From: a bacterium
Lineage (GTDB): Bacteria; Pseudomonadota; Gammaproteobacteria; Methylococcales; Methylomonadaceae
Length of the DNA stretch: 49,017 nt
NCBI GenBank assembly: GCA_030591965.1
Contig: JAUVAA010000003.1
Span: forward strand, 1 to 49,017
Direction of reading: 5' to 3'
Within the stretch, counting starts at the first letter, position 1. Each line of letters begins with the position of its first letter. Made by a program: the position numbers and the translations under genes. The notes beneath the pieces are model-generated. The model saw nothing but the letters and a program-made list of their open reading frames with translations, did not search any database and was not told the origin of the DNA. Of the stretch, positions 9,944 to 19,712 are shown in pieces.

Positions 9944-10633
9944 TTAGTGCGTATGCGAGTGCTCATGTCCGCCATGGCTATGCTCGTGTGCAGCGCTTGC
10001 ATCATGAGTCATGATGGGCTCGGGAGCTGGAAAATTTTCTTGATGCATAACAGGCGTCACTGCAACGCCATGCTGATAGACCATAAAACCACCTAAATCA
10101 GCGCCCAAGGTTAATAATAAAATTAACAGCGCAGATAAGGCAAAATGCCCATAAGTCGGGCTGATTAAAAAATCCTCAGAAGCAAAATAACGGCGTAGCG
10201 ACAATAGAACAGCTAAAACAGCGACACTGATACCGAAACCTTGATGACGTAGCATAATAGCGTGGGTAATATCATCATGAGGGACTGAATAAGCGGCTTG
10301 CATGCCGGCAGCTACGGTTAATAATGCGGAAATAGTTCCTAGATAAAGTGCTGTCGTAGCAAATTTACGCCATGCTAAATTTGCCAATAAGCCGCCGAGT
10401 AGGTCAGCAAAGAAAAAGGCGACAAAAAACGCAATAGGGAAATGGACGATTAAAGGGTGAATATTAGGCAGAGCTGAAATCCCCGGTAATAAAGTACTGA
10501 ATATTTCCGCAGGGCTTAAAGTGGTAAGTGTTTCGATAAAGGTTAAAAATGCTTCTAAACCTTTTGCAGGACTGATGCCTTCTTGGCCGCCGCCGTGAAT
10601 AAGTGGAAGTACGTCAAAAATTAAATCAATCAT
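9944..10633 (-). CDS. DUF2231 family membrane protein with histidine-rich tail
   Basis: A 229-residue inner-membrane protein of unknown function. The DUF2231 signature HPLIVHFPIAFF starts near residue 58 and is followed by four hydrophobic helices (about residues 62-85, 90-110, 125-145 and 155-180). The last 25 residues are histidine-rich (HDASAAHEHSHGGHEHSHTH), which could bind a divalent metal such as nickel, zinc or copper; this is inference from composition only. The first 55 residues precede the domain and include LIHGGGQEG. The gene is on its own between pncC and trpF, on the minus strand, with a hairpin repeat just past its stop. Confidence 0.8.
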   Translation of the reverse strand: MIDLIFDVLPLIHGGGQEGISPAKGLEAFLTFIETLTTLSPAEIFSTLLPGISALPNIHPLIVHFPIAFFVAFFFADLLGGLLANLAWRKFATTALYLGTISALLTVAAGMQAAYSVPHDDITHAIMLRHQGFGISVAVLAVLLSLRRYFASEDFLISPTYGHFALSALLILLLTLGADLGGFMVYQHGVAVTPVMHQENFPAPEPIMTHDASAAHEHSHGGHEHSHTH

Positions 10634-10720
10634 TTTCTATCTCGTCAGTCATGTTTGTTAATTGTTTTATAAGCGTTGCATTATACGATTATGCAGCTAT
10701 GTGTGCAGGTTTTCTCGATT

Positions 10721-11206
10721 TTATTCGTTAGGGATCAGGCGCAATGCTTGATAAACCGCTTGCTTGCGTACCTGCTCTCTATTACCGTTGAAATGCGCTA
10801 ATGTTACTTTAGCGGGGTGATGTTTTTTTTGCCATGCGATATAGACACTGCCAATAGGCTTTTCTAAAGAGCCTCCAGTCGGGCCGGCGATACCAGTAAT
10901 AGCAATAGCATAATCTGCTGCGCTGTGTAGTAAGGCGCCTGTGGTCATCTGCATAGCCACTTCGGCACTAACTGCGCCAAATTGCGCTAATGTTTCAGGT
11001 TTAACGCCTAACATATCTATTTTTGCTTGATTGCTATAAGTAATAAAGCCTCGATCAAACCAAGCTGAGCTTCCTGCTATGCCTGTAATGCATTGAGCTA
11101 GCCAACCGCCGGTACATGATTCCGCTGTGACTATGTGTGCTTGGTTCTTTTGTAGGTACTGGCCTAGGTGTTCTGAGGCTTGGATAAGGTTTATAACTAC
11201 GTTCAT
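10721..11206 (-). CDS. pncC: Nicotinamide-nucleotide amidase (CinA C-terminal domain)
   Basis: Deamidates nicotinamide mononucleotide to nicotinate mononucleotide in NAD recycling. The 161-residue protein is the stand-alone CinA C-terminal domain, with the family motif TAESCTGG (residues 24-31), GFITYSNQAK, GAVSAEVAMQM and AITGIAGPTGGS. Length equals E. coli PncC/YgaD (165 aa). No N-terminal CinA nucleotide-binding domain is attached. It is divergent from metZ with 89 bp between the start codons. Confidence 0.92.
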   Translation of the reverse strand: MNVVINLIQASEHLGQYLQKNQAHIVTAESCTGGWLAQCITGIAGSSAWFDRGFITYSNQAKIDMLGVKPETLAQFGAVSAEVAMQMTTGALLHSAADYAIAITGIAGPTGGSLEKPIGSVYIAWQKKHHPAKVTLAHFNGNREQVRKQAVYQALRLIPNE

Positions 11207-11295
11207 AGGCTGATTAAGTGATTAATAGTAGGACAAAGTTAATATTTTGTTAAAATTGTCGCATACAATTTTACGTAGATAAATTAAGAAAACAC

Positions 11296-12489
11296 ATGAC
11301 AGATATTGATTGGAATGACTATTCAGTAGAAACACAGGCAATTAGAGCAGGGCAACAGCGTACTAATGAGGGTGAGCATAGTGTGCCAATTTTTATGACT
11401 TCGAGCTATGTATTTGATAGTGCTGAGGCCGCTTCATTACGCTTTACAGGGCAAGAGCCTGGGAATATTTATTCGCGCTTCACAAACCCTACTGTAGATA
11501 CCTTTCAAAAGCGATTAGCGGTAATGGAGCAAGGAGAACGTTGTTTAGCTTTTGCTTCGGGAATGGCAGCGATTATGGCAGTCGGTATGAGTTTACTTAA
11601 ATCGGGTGATCATGTCGTCTGTTCGCGCAGTGTCTTTGGAAATACAGTATTAACTTTTCAGACTTATTTTGGCAAGTTTGGTGTTGATACTAGCTTTGTT
11701 GAGTTAGCTAATCTTGAGGCGTGGGAAGCGGCGATACAGCCGAATACGCAGTTTTTATTTGTCGAAACGCCATCGAATCCAATGATGGAATTAGTTGATA
11801 TCCGCGCTTTAGCAGAGATTGCACATAAAAAAGGCTGTTTGTTAGTCGTCGATAATGTTTTTTGTACGCCGATTATGCAGCAGCCAATTGCACTGGGTGC
11901 GGATATTGTTGTCCATTCAGCGACTAAATATATTGATGGCCAAGGTCGTGCGGTGGGTGGTGCGGTTATTGCCAGTGAGGAAATTATTGAAAAATACATT
12001 TACCCTTATTTAAGAACGGGCGGCGCAACCATGAGCGCTTTTAATGCTTGGATATTCTTGTCGGGTTTGGAAACACTCGCGGTCAGAATGAAAGCGCATT
12101 GTGATAGCGCATTTGAGTTGGCGAAATGGTTGGAAGCACAGCCAGCAGTGGAAAAAGTACATTATCCAGGTCTGGAATCACATGCCCAGCATGAGCTTGC
12201 AAAACAGCAGCAAAGCCATTTTGGTGCGGTTGTGAGTTTTGAATTAAAAGGCGGCAAGGAGCAAGCTTGGAAATTAATCGATGGTACGCAAATGCTCTCG
12301 ATTACTGCTAATTTAGGCGATGTGAAAAGCACGATCACTCATCCAGCAAGCACGACGCATGGTCGTTTAGCGCCTGAAGCCAGATTAGCCGCTGGGATTA
12401 AAGATAGCTTAGTGCGTATTTCGGTAGGCTTGGAAAATGTTGAGGATATTAAACGGGATTTATTGTCCGGCTTAGTTATGGAGTTGTAG
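11296..12489 (+). CDS. metZ: O-succinylhomoserine sulfhydrylase
   Basis: PLP enzyme of the Cys/Met metabolism family that makes homocysteine directly from O-succinylhomoserine and sulfide. The 397-residue protein has the PLP lysine at residue 211 in VVHSATKYIDGQGR, the ETPSNP motif (residues 157-162) and the C-terminal SITHPASTTHG-type segment. The opening DYSVETQAIRAGQQRT and the length match MetZ rather than the longer MetY. The divergent pncC lies 89 bp upstream. Distinguishing MetZ from MetB or MetC by sequence alone is not absolute, but the GRAVGGAV segment and length favour MetZ. Confidence 0.9.
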   Translation: MTDIDWNDYSVETQAIRAGQQRTNEGEHSVPIFMTSSYVFDSAEAASLRFTGQEPGNIYSRFTNPTVDTFQKRLAVMEQGERCLAFASGMAAIMAVGMSLLKSGDHVVCSRSVFGNTVLTFQTYFGKFGVDTSFVELANLEAWEAAIQPNTQFLFVETPSNPMMELVDIRALAEIAHKKGCLLVVDNVFCTPIMQQPIALGADIVVHSATKYIDGQGRAVGGAVIASEEIIEKYIYPYLRTGGATMSAFNAWIFLSGLETLAVRMKAHCDSAFELAKWLEAQPAVEKVHYPGLESHAQHELAKQQQSHFGAVVSFELKGGKEQAWKLIDGTQMLSITANLGDVKSTITHPASTTHGRLAPEARLAAGIKDSLVRISVGLENVEDIKRDLLSGLVMEL

Positions 12490-12883
12490 AGCGGGTTAGA
12501 TTTTTCTAGCGTAACATTTTAAACGTAACTCGCAAGCTAGGTGTTTGTGAGGAATATGTGAAGTTATAGTAAGTAATCGTTAAAAATTATTTTAACAAAA
12601 GAAAATCAAGAAATTCCAAAATAACCACAGAGGACATAGAGGACATAGAGGACATAGAGGGCACAGAGGTTCCATGATAAAGCACCCTGTGCTCTCGGTG
12701 CCCTCTGTGGTTAAAATGTTAGATCTTTTATGCTTACTTATGCGAATATCCCTGTATTACGCAGGCTTTATGCAGGGTTACTTGCTATGTTGTAACGAAG
12801 AGAGGAAAAGTATACAATCCTTGTGTAGTAGTTTTTACTAATATTCTTAATCTTTGGCGTTCAAACTATTTGCAGGAGTGGTT
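12490..12883. other. Intergenic region between metZ and the next gene
   Basis: About 390 bp without a gene. It contains a CCACAGAGG inverted and tandem repeat (annotated separately) and, at its right end, a good ribosome binding site (AGGAG, 12874-12878) for the following gene. No RNA gene was recognised. Confidence 0.5.
12622..12713. repeat. CCACAGAGG inverted repeat with internal 9-bp tandem repeat
   Basis: The ends TAACCACAGAGG (12622-12633) and CCTCTGTGGTTA (12702-12713) are perfect 12-bp inverted repeats. Next to the left arm the 9-mer AGGACATAG is repeated three times in tandem, then drifts to AGGGCACAG. Repeats of this CCACAGAGGACACAGAGG type are known from many proteobacterial and cyanobacterial genomes. 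Confidence 0.8.
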
Positions 12884-13372
12884 ATGATTCGAATATTTTT
12901 TTACAGTATCTTGTTTGTTCTAGGGTCTACTTATTGTTCGGTATTGAGTGCAAAAAATTCTGAGTTTACTTTTGTGAGTGAGGAAGGGAGCTATCAATAC
13001 TCGATTGTACAGACAGGTGATAATTACACATTTAAATTTGAGAGAAACCCAGGAGAAGGAAAGTTAAATGCTGGGTATCATGTGCTACAGTCTGTCTATA
13101 AAGATGGCACAATTAACAAAAAGTATAGTGAAAGTTATATACGGGAAAGGGCGCGGTGTTATGTTTTTGATAGCCGTTTTCATACTTACAGCCTGTGCTT
13201 TTTGCCTAATGACTTTAATAAGAAGCAAAAGGATCGTTTTTGGGGGTTTGTTACCCAAGTACCTAATTGGAAGTGGTTGTTAACACGTTTTTTTCTGCCT
13301 GTAGCACTGTTGTATGCTTTACTCTTTTATGGCGTAAGACGACGAAAAATTGATAATGCTCAGGTATCGTAG
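12884..13372 (+). CDS. Unrecognised secreted, C-terminally membrane-anchored protein
   Basis: A 162-residue protein not assigned to a family. The ATG at 12884 is chosen over an in-frame TTG 30 bp upstream because AGGAG lies six bases before it and because it puts a signal peptide at the N-terminus (MIRIFFYSILFVLGSTYCSVLSA). A soluble region (about residues 24-128) with three cysteines and many aromatic residues follows, then a transmembrane helix near residues 132-150 and a short basic tail (GVRRRK). The topology suggests a periplasmic domain anchored from its C-terminus. No operon partner is visible: metZ is 394 bp upstream and pgm is convergent. Confidence 0.65.
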   Translation: MIRIFFYSILFVLGSTYCSVLSAKNSEFTFVSEEGSYQYSIVQTGDNYTFKFERNPGEGKLNAGYHVLQSVYKDGTINKKYSESYIRERARCYVFDSRFHTYSLCFLPNDFNKKQKDRFWGFVTQVPNWKWLLTRFFLPVALLYALLFYGVRRRKIDNAQVS

Positions 13373-13379
13373 ATTGCCA

Positions 13380-13424
13380 ATCGGGTTAGATTGTTATTAT
13401 AAAATATTAAAAACCTAACCCGGT
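13380..13424. repeat. Inverted repeat between convergent genes
   Basis: CGGGTTAG and CTAACCCG flank an AT-rich loop of about 25 bp between the stop codons of the unknown membrane protein (plus) and pgm (minus). It could fold in both transcripts, but no clear T-tract follows. A similar GCGGGTTAGATT string lies just after metZ at about 12491. Confidence 0.4.
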
Positions 13425-13451
13425 AAGCTCGCTTGACAGGCGAAATATCAA

Positions 13452-15685
<2,234 letters not shown>

Positions 15686-15686
15686 A

Positions 15687-15715
15687 TTGGCAGAAAATTC
15701 AAAACACGCTAAAAT
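15687..15715 (+). promoter_or_regulatory. Sigma70-type promoter of the Lpp-like lipoprotein
   Basis: TTGGCA (15687-15692) and TAAAAT (15710-15715) are separated by exactly 17 bp, a near-consensus sigma70 pair. A start near 15722 would give a leader of about 97 nt, ending in a ribosome binding site (AAGGA) just before the ATG at 15819. A strong promoter fits the abundance of Lpp-type lipoproteins. Confidence 0.65.
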
Positions 15716-15818
15716 TACGGCTGTATTTATGATCTTGGGTGTTTTTCAGCTTCAGTTACTCTGTGCTAATCAATGAACAAGTGGTTAAATTTTTTTTATT
15801 TTTTAAGGAATAATACAA

Positions 15819-16118
15819 ATGATTAAATTATTGAAAGTTTCTGCTGTTGTTTTAGGCGTAAGTTTAATGGCTGGTTGTGCAACTACTTCTGACGTTGCTG
15901 AATTACAAGGTAACTACGAGCAACTTCAAGCTGACTTGAATACAGTTAAAGCACAAACTGCTACTATTTCTACTAAAGCTGACCAAGCTGCAAGTGATGC
16001 AAGTGATGCCGCTGCGAATGCAGCTGCTGCAACAGCTGCTGCTAACCGTGCCGCTGATACTGCTGCTGAAACAAACCAGAAATTAGATCGTATGCTTAAC
16101 AAAGCAATGATGAAATAA
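15819..16118 (+). CDS. Lpp/OprI-like alanine-zipper outer-membrane lipoprotein
   Basis: A 99-residue lipoprotein. The lipobox LMAGC places the acylated cysteine at residue 20; Ala at +2 argues for sorting to the outer membrane. The mature 80 residues form one long helix with heptad pattern, first Leu/Val/Ile rich (about 28-52), then a long alanine-rich stretch (about 57-83), as in alanine-zipper lipoproteins of the Lpp/OprI type. The C-terminal residue is lysine (NKAMMK), the residue through which Braun lipoprotein is linked to peptidoglycan. It is longer than E. coli Lpp (58 mature residues). Flanked by its own promoter and terminator, and by two L,D-transpeptidase genes. The name is by architecture; covalent linkage is inferred. 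Confidence 0.85.
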   Translation: MIKLLKVSAVVLGVSLMAGCATTSDVAELQGNYEQLQADLNTVKAQTATISTKADQAASDASDAAANAAAATAAANRAADTAAETNQKLDRMLNKAMMK

Positions 16119-16145
16119 TTTTAGCGTTTAGTTTTCGCTATACAC

Positions 16146-16177
16146 AAAAAAGCCGGTTATTTATAACCGGCTTTTTT
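16146..16177. terminator. Bidirectional rho-independent terminator
   Basis: AGCCGGTTAT (16151-16160) and ATAACCGGCT (16163-16172) form a perfect 10-bp stem with a two-base loop, preceded by an A-run and followed by a T-run. It can end both the lipoprotein transcript (plus) and the L,D-transpeptidase transcript (minus). Confidence 0.9.
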
Positions 16178-16197
16178 GTGCCTAAAATTTAGTGGCT

Positions 16198-17208
16198 TTA
16201 GAATTCTGGAATAGTAAATTCAGGGCGCACATAAATTTTAATTGGCGAGCCTTTTTTCTCTATTAAAGCATTTCTTAATGCTTCACCATCAAGTACAGGT
16301 AGTACACCTGCATTGTTTAGTTCAATTAAGTCTAGAGCAATATCCAGCAAATTATCAGCTTGGTGAGTTTCTAGAGGAGGGTGTACCTCTATATAAAGAG
16401 CATCTTTAAACCAGCCGACTTTAACGGCTTGGTTAACAATTTTCACCGGTGTCCCGACCTTGATAATGGGGAAAAACTTTTCAATATCTTCAGGATACAT
16501 GCGTATGCAGCCATGACTGACTTGCATGCCTACACCGTAAGCTTTATTGGTACTGTGTATTAAGTATCCCGGAATACCTAAGCGCATCGCAAACAAGCCT
16601 AAAGGGTTGTCAGGGCCCGCAGCAACCACATCAGGTAATGGATCTCCTTTTGCTGCATGCTCTTTTTTGATCGACTCAGGTGGCGTCCAAGTTGGATTTT
16701 CCTTTTTAGCAACAATTTTGGTTTGTCCTAATGGTGTTTCCCAGTCTTGTCGTCCTATGCTCATTGGGTAAGTAAGCACGGAAGGAAGTGAATCCTTTTC
16801 TGCTTTTGGAAAATAATACATGCGAAATTCAGGCAAATTGAGCACTAAACCTGAGCGCGATGTATCAGGTAATAAGCGTTCACTTTGTAACTTAATTTGT
16901 GTTCCTGCTTTAGGTAGCCAACGGTCTACGTCAGGATTTAATCGCATAATTTCATTTTGACCTAAGTCAAAACGGCGCGCAATGTCCAGCAAGTCTTCGT
17001 CATCAGTTGCTATCGTTTGTTTATTAAAGCCTTCGTCAAACTCGCGAATCAAGCTATCCTCTGGATTGCTAGGCAAAGCGAAGGGTAGGCTGAGTGCCAC
17101 AGGGCTAGCCATGATGAGCAGGCTAGCTAGCGCTGTTTTTGTAGTTAGTTGACTAAGGAGCGAAGGTTTAATAATACCCGAAAGTATGGCGCAGGATTTT
17201 GGCTTCAT
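16198..17208 (-). CDS. L,D-transpeptidase ErfK/YbiS type with LysM domain
   Basis: Periplasmic L,D-transpeptidase of the group (ErfK, YbiS, YcfS, YnhG) that in E. coli attaches Lpp to peptidoglycan. From the start chosen (ATG at 17208, 336 residues) the order is signal segment TALASLLIMASPVALSLP (about residues 24-41), LysM-like domain beginning DEDLLDIARRF, and the YkuD domain with catalytic VSHGCIRMYPEDIEKFF. The frame stays open to 17343, but the upstream part adds no signal-peptide logic and runs through a large palindrome (17170-17302). No ATG, GTG or TTG lies between the palindrome and the hydrophobic core, so the start codon itself lies inside the repeat. An alternative start at 17322 would overlap the rdgC stop. 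Convergent with the Lpp-like gene. Confidence 0.87.
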   Translation of the reverse strand: MKPKSCAILSGIIKPSLLSQLTTKTALASLLIMASPVALSLPFALPSNPEDSLIREFDEGFNKQTIATDDEDLLDIARRFDLGQNEIMRLNPDVDRWLPKAGTQIKLQSERLLPDTSRSGLVLNLPEFRMYYFPKAEKDSLPSVLTYPMSIGRQDWETPLGQTKIVAKKENPTWTPPESIKKEHAAKGDPLPDVVAAGPDNPLGLFAMRLGIPGYLIHSTNKAYGVGMQVSHGCIRMYPEDIEKFFPIIKVGTPVKIVNQAVKVGWFKDALYIEVHPPLETHQADNLLDIALDLIELNNAGVLPVLDGEALRNALIEKKGSPIKIYVRPEFTIPEF

Positions 17209-17302
17209 GGCTGTGTTAGGAAAGCGGGCGCATAGCCAGCTACGCAACTGCTTTTCTAGCGCAGTCGTGGAGCCAAAAGACAAGTCAGACTCGGGTATTA
17301 TT
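17170..17302. repeat. Imperfect 133-bp palindrome between rdgC and the L,D-transpeptidase
   Basis: The ends AATAATACCCGA (17170-17181) and TCGGGTATTATT (17291-17302) are exact complements. The arms continue imperfectly, matching at the TTTTGGCT block and again at the centre (GCATAGC / GCTACGC, about 17230-17245). A palindrome along its whole length is the usual shape of a small non-autonomous mobile element. It contains the likely start codon of the transpeptidase gene. Confidence 0.7.
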
Positions 17303-17314
17303 GAATTTTTGTTC

Positions 17315-18229
17315 CTAAGCATTAGCAGAATTTTCGCCGCCAAAAAGCTCTAATAAGCGCGGCAAGAATGCGCTGAGTTCTTGTGACATAATCGTAAAAT
17401 CAACATCAAATTGCTCTTCAGCGCCGTCACTTTCCGTATCGGCCACTTGGTCTTGAATGAGTTCTAAGAATTTTAAGCGCTTGATGGATAGGTTTTCGTC
17501 GACAATAAATGATAAACGGTCAGACCAGCTAACCGCCAATTTAATGACTTGTTTGCCAGTGTCTAAATGGTTCTTGATTTCAGGTGCTGCAAGGTCTTGG
17601 CGTTTGCAGCGAATAATTCCACCTGCTTCTTCTGGTGAGCGTAATTCACATTCATCTTCAACCAATACATCAGCCGGAGTTTCATTTGTTAGTAACCATT
17701 GAGTCATGGTGCTAATAGGTTTTTCTTTTGTGCTGACTGGAACTAATGGTAAAGAGCCTAGGTTTTTACGTAAATAACTGATTAAATCTTCAGCTTTTTT
17801 TGCTGATGCCGCGTCGACAATTAGCCAGCCGCCTTTAGGGTCAATATAAGCAAAGGTTTTTTTAGAAAATGAAAAAGCGCGAGGTAAAAGCTCGAAGATA
17901 ATTTCGTCTTTAATATCGGTGCGCTCTTTTTTGGAAAGTTTGCGCGCTTCTTGCTCTTCTTTAGTTGCAATTTTATCTGCAACCATTTCATTAATAACGC
18001 TACTAGGCAGTACTTTTTCTTCTTTAGTGGCGCACAGCATGACAAAGCCATTTGACTGATGAATAAGCTGGTCTGAACCGCGCCCTAGAGGAGATGTCCA
18101 GCCATAACTGAATTCTTCGTGTCCAGCACAAGGCTTAAAGCGCATGCTGTCCATTGTTTCTTCAAGTTCTGTAGGTGATAAAGTAAAGGTTTCAGTTAAA
18201 CGGTAAATAGCTAGATTTTTAAACCACAT
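17315..18229 (-). CDS. rdgC: Recombination-associated protein RdgC
   Basis: DNA-binding ring protein that limits RecA action and supports replication fork handling. The 304-residue protein matches E. coli RdgC (303 aa) in length and in its opening MWFKNLAIYRLT, the segment FSYGWTSPLGR near residue 43 and the C-terminal ALPRL-like end (SAFLPRLLELFGG). It lies on the minus strand, upstream of the L,D-transpeptidase with a large palindrome between them. There is no sign of damage. Confidence 0.95.
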   Translation of the reverse strand: MWFKNLAIYRLTETFTLSPTELEETMDSMRFKPCAGHEEFSYGWTSPLGRGSDQLIHQSNGFVMLCATKEEKVLPSSVINEMVADKIATKEEQEARKLSKKERTDIKDEIIFELLPRAFSFSKKTFAYIDPKGGWLIVDAASAKKAEDLISYLRKNLGSLPLVPVSTKEKPISTMTQWLLTNETPADVLVEDECELRSPEEAGGIIRCKRQDLAAPEIKNHLDTGKQVIKLAVSWSDRLSFIVDENLSIKRLKFLELIQDQVADTESDGAEEQFDVDFTIMSQELSAFLPRLLELFGGENSANA

Positions 18230-18568
18230 AGTTTAGTAATAAATAAAATAAAGGAGGAAAGGGCGTGCGTGCTACGATTAGTAAATTAAATAGGATAGTA
18301 GATAATTCAATAAAGGGTGAGCATTATCGCAAAAAATAGGGCTAAAATCAGTAATTATTGGAAGTGTTTGAGGTGCTATAGTTATACTAATCCTAATAGC
18401 TTTATACTTAAACTCATATCGCCAAGAGAAACCGTCATTCCTGACTGCTTTTAGCAGAAATCTATAGTGTATGCATGGACTCCCGATTAAAGATTTCGGG
18501 AATGACGGCTATTACAGTGATTATTTATTGGGATTGGTATTAGTTATTTATCTGTGTGGCAAATAGTA
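18230..18568. other. Intergenic region upstream of the DNA glycosylase gene
   Basis: About 340 bp between divergent genes. Apart from the composite repeat at 18383-18541, no gene or RNA is visible. The rdgC promoter must lie in the left part. Confidence 0.5.
18383..18541. repeat. Composite palindromic repeat (GTCATTCC family)
   Basis: The outer arms TATACTAATCCTAATA (18383-18398) and TATTGGGATTGGTATTA (18526-18541 region) are inverted with two mismatches. Nested inside, CCGTCATTCCTG (from 18432) pairs with CGGGAATGACGG (to 18508), with the internal strings TTTAGCAG and TCCCGATTAAAGA. A second copy of the inner unit lies at 38588-38688. Confidence 0.75.
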
Positions 18569-19075
18569 ATGATTCAAGGGTTTAATTTGTTAGGTAATGA
18601 TCAGGCGCACACGCTTATTTTAGGTAGTATGCCAAGTGTTACTTCTTTAGCTGATCAGCAATATTATGCGCACCCTAGAAATGCTTTTTGGCCTATTATT
18701 GCCGCACTTTTTAATCAAGGAGTAGCCTTAGATTATCAGCAGGGGCAGCAAATATTGATAGAGCAAAAGATTGCTGTTTGGGATGTGTTAAAATCTTGCA
18801 CAAGGCAAGGTAGCTTAGATTCAGCGATCGAGAGAAACTCGATTACGGTCAATGATTTTGTAGATTTTTTTGATGTCTATAAAGGGATTGGTCGGGTGTT
18901 TTTTAATGGTGGTACGGCTGAAAGTCTTTATAAAAAACATGTATGGCGCGCATTGTCAGTACCGAATCAGACTTTAAACTATACCAAATTACCTTCGACT
19001 AGCCCCGCTTTTGCAGCAATGAGTTATGCAGATAAATTAGCTGCATGGGCGGTCATAAAAGGCATGGCTGAATAA
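18569..19075 (+). CDS. DNA-deoxyinosine glycosylase (UDG superfamily family 6)
   Basis: Removes hypoxanthine, the deamination product of adenine, from DNA. The 168-residue protein shows the family opening GFNLLGNDQAHTLILGSMP (about residues 4-22), the segment YYAHPRNAFWPII (about 34-46) and the C-terminal motif KLPSTSPAFA, which corresponds to the LPSTSPA loop of hypoxanthine-DNA glycosylases. The ATG at 18569 is preferred to an in-frame GTG at 18554, because the family starts near the glycine of GF. It is followed 41 bp later by the purN-like gene on the same strand. Confidence 0.82.
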   Translation: MIQGFNLLGNDQAHTLILGSMPSVTSLADQQYYAHPRNAFWPIIAALFNQGVALDYQQGQQILIEQKIAVWDVLKSCTRQGSLDSAIERNSITVNDFVDFFDVYKGIGRVFFNGGTAESLYKKHVWRALSVPNQTLNYTKLPSTSPAFAAMSYADKLAAWAVIKGMAE

Positions 19076-19116
19076 CGGGCTGTTACTGACCCTATTAACT
19101 TTTACAGAATGAGTGA

Positions 19117-19707
19117 ATGATGAAAATAAGTTTTTTAGCCTCGCATGGCGGTAGTTCTGCTAGGCAAATTATTACTGCGATTAAAGAACAGGAATTAAAA
19201 GGTTTTGAAATAGGGTTGTTAATTACCAATAATAAAACAACAGCTATCTATCCTTGGTGTTTGGAAAATGGCATTGATGTATTACATATTAGTGGTAAAA
19301 CACATCCTGATAATGAAGATCAGGCAATAAAAGATGCGTTAATTTCGGTAGCTACTGATATTGTGGTTTTGTCAGGCTATATGAAAAAAATTGGCGCTCA
19401 AACTTTGCAGGCATTCAATAATAAAATACTCAATATTCACCCTTCGCTTTTACCTAAACACGGTGGTCATAAAATGTATGGTGATTTTGTTCATGCGGGG
19501 GTATTAGACGCGGGTGAGGAAGTAAGTGGAGCATCTGTGCAGGTGATTGATGCAAGCTACGATACCGGACCAGTTTTATTGCAGCAGGAAGTGCCTGTTT
19601 TAGTAGGTGATACTGTAGACAGTCTAGGCGCGCGGGTAAGGGCAGTTGAAGGTGAGTTGTATATTAATGCGCTGAAAAAGTGGCAAGCTAATAAATTTTC
19701 TGTTTAA
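19117..19707 (+). CDS. PurN-like phosphoribosylglycinamide formyltransferase
   Basis: Formyltransferase fold of the GAR transformylase type, which passes a formyl group from 10-formyl-tetrahydrofolate to a glycinamide amine. The 196-residue protein keeps the catalytic NIHPSLLP (Asn and His of PurN; about residues 107-114) and the later aspartate in SYDTGPVLLQQE (about 147-158). The substrate-binding N-terminus is unusual: canonical PurN has GSGSNLQ, here SHGGSSARQI (residues 9-18), and the HGTSVH segment of PurN is replaced by VSGASVQV. It may be the cell's PurN or a relative with another amine substrate. The next small gene starts six bases after its stop, suggesting an operon. Confidence 0.7.
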   Translation: MMKISFLASHGGSSARQIITAIKEQELKGFEIGLLITNNKTTAIYPWCLENGIDVLHISGKTHPDNEDQAIKDALISVATDIVVLSGYMKKIGAQTLQAFNNKILNIHPSLLPKHGGHKMYGDFVHAGVLDAGEEVSGASVQVIDASYDTGPVLLQQEVPVLVGDTVDSLGARVRAVEGELYINALKKWQANKFSV

Positions 19708-19712
19708 GCAAT

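Noticed and set aside
9860-10096. Plus-strand open frame of 78 codons starting in a hairpin repeat
   Set aside because: It reads antisense into the DUF2231 gene and begins inside repeat DNA; a chance frame.
17209-17343. Longer N-terminus for the L,D-transpeptidase starting at 17343
   Set aside because: It would put about 70 residues before the signal-peptide core and overlaps the rdgC end; the added part is encoded by the palindrome and rdgC tail.
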